Part shown: in pieces, positions 63,284 to 64,000 of the stretch
Layout of the letters: each line of letters begins with the position of its first letter
Position numbering within the stretch: position 1 is the stretch's first letter
From: Algoriphagus locisalis
GTDB taxonomy: Bacteria; Bacteroidota; Bacteroidia; Cytophagales; Cyclobacteriaceae
Direction: 5' to 3'
Length of the DNA stretch: 64,000 nt
Assembly: GCF_900116615.1 (NCBI RefSeq)
Contig: NZ_FPBF01000001.1
Coordinates: 62,001 to 126,000, forward strand
Made by a program: the position numbers and the translations under genes
Notes under the pieces: generated by a model
Database searches by the model: none
What the model was told of the DNA's origin: nothing
The model's input: the letters and a program-made list of their open reading frames with translations, nothing else

Positions 63284-64000
63284 GAGCTTTTGGGTTGATT
63301 CGTTTGTATGTGGAGGTTCATAATAAAGTAGCTACCAACTTTTTCAAAGGTAAAGTTATGAGCATTTGGATAGAGAAGTTCGAGACGTTTTTGGATGTTT
63401 TGAAGACCAATTCCAGATGATTCCAGCGGTTCTCTCTGATCTGTTTTCTCGACAGTATTTGTAAGGAAGAAATGTATGTTACCCTCAGCGGCATCGATTC
63501 TCAATTCCACGAAGGCCTCATTTCCTTGAGATTTTCCATGCTTGAAGCTGTTCTCAAGCAAAGGGAGAAAAAGCATCGGTGCGATCATTTCGCCAGTCAA
63601 CTGTTTTGGAAAGGTCGATTCAATTTTAAGCTTTTCCCCATGTCTCAACTTTTCTAAATCCAAATAATCTTTCAAATGATCCACTTCATCTTGAAGTGGG
63701 ACAAAGGACTTTTTGGTTTGGTACAGGATATAGTCCAGCAGGTTTGAAAGTTTCAAAATCAGCTCCGGCGTTTGGTCACTTTTTGCGATAGCAGAACCAT
63801 AAATAGTATTCAAAGTATTGAACAAAAAGTGTGGGTGGATCTGCATTTTGAGGTAGGAGAGTTCGTCTTGTTTCAGCTGAAGTTCACCGTTTACCAGCGC
63901 AAATTGTAACTCCTTGTTTCGTAGGTAAATCTTATAGCTTTCCCTGTAGGCCGAGAATAAAGAAGTAATCAGGACAATGATATATACACCAATAATGATG
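63280..64000 (-). CDS. LytS/YehU-type sensor histidine kinase, C-terminal part (cut by the right edge)
   Basis: The C-terminal ~240 residues of a membrane sensor kinase; the frame is open to the window end, so the start lies outside. It begins in the last transmembrane helix (IIGVYIIVLITSLFSAYRES), then a coiled segment, then the His-kinase domain with the phospho-accepting site QIHPHFLFNTLNTIYG, the N box region PLLENSFKHG and the glycine-rich SSGIGLQNIQKRLELLYP. An internal ATG at 63846 is not the true start, because the coding frame continues upstream through conserved linker sequence. Confidence 0.94.
   Translation of the reverse strand, partial: IIIGVYIIVLITSLFSAYRESYKIYLRNKELQFALVNGELQLKQDELSYLKMQIHPHFLFNTLNTIYGSAIAKSDQTPELILKLSNLLDYILYQTKKSFVPLQDEVDHLKDYLDLEKLRHGEKLKIESTFPKQLTGEMIAPMLFLPLLENSFKHGKSQGNEAFVELRIDAAEGNIHFFLTNTVEKTDQREPLESSGIGLQNIQKRLELLYPNAHNFTFEKVGSYFIMNLHIQTNQPKSS

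Overview
The window reads as a chromosomal segment of a Bacteroidota bacterium, most likely of the order Cytophagales (Cyclobacteriaceae/Algoriphagus-like; inferred, no rRNA gene is present). Signs are two SusC/SusD pairs, TonB receptors with carboxypeptidase-like N-domains, FecR/ECF-sigma signalling, LytTR two-component regulation, several TAnnTTTG-type -7 promoter elements just before starts, and intergenic regions with A/T-rich terminators.

Layout. 1-1.4 kb: the 5' part of a TonB-dependent receptor, divergent from an Rrf2 regulator with a likely shared operator. 1.5-1.9 kb: a broken scrap of a conjugative coupling protein. 2.1-8.4 kb: accessory genes (Crp/Fnr and AraC regulators, two alpha/beta hydrolases, a SnoaL-like protein, an EmrE-type exporter, a HExxH protein). 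8.7-22.4 kb: a PqaA-like protein followed by a coherent phosphorus-themed block: purple-acid-phosphatase-like enzyme, glycerophosphodiesterase, ECF sigma factor, then on the other strand FecR anti-sigma, STN-containing SusC and SusD, then a PhoX-like phosphatase and a calcineurin-like phosphoesterase. The phosphoesterases all carry export signals, so the block looks like a surface system that senses, cleaves and imports a phosphorylated compound.

22.6-34 kb: a lysine-rich protein, an ArnT-like glycosyltransferase facing a frameshifted PAP2 phosphatase, a second scrap of the coupling protein, a four-gene operon of two DM13 lipoproteins with an outer-membrane protein and a Crp/Fnr regulator, a two-component system, a RhuM-Fic protein, a heavily decayed tyrosine recombinase and tRNA-Ser(GCT). 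The scraps, integrase and tRNA suggest that this side of the window is, or borders, an eroded mobile element.

34-47 kb is mostly core genome: queA, menC, a lactonase-like propeller, ppc and valS, then a DUF4143 ATPase, a Crp/Fnr-DUF4260 pair and an oxidoreductase. 47-54 kb holds a second SusC/SusD pair with a CocE/NonD hydrolase. 54-64 kb holds fahA, a CBM9-like protein, a tiny membrane protein, a sugar-isomerase-like lipoprotein, a flavin reductase, a SnoaL-like lipoprotein, a four-gene membrane-protein/winged-helix module with two matching palindromic operators, and a LytTR response regulator with its truncated histidine kinase.

All assignments are from reading the sequence and from memory of families; no database search was run.
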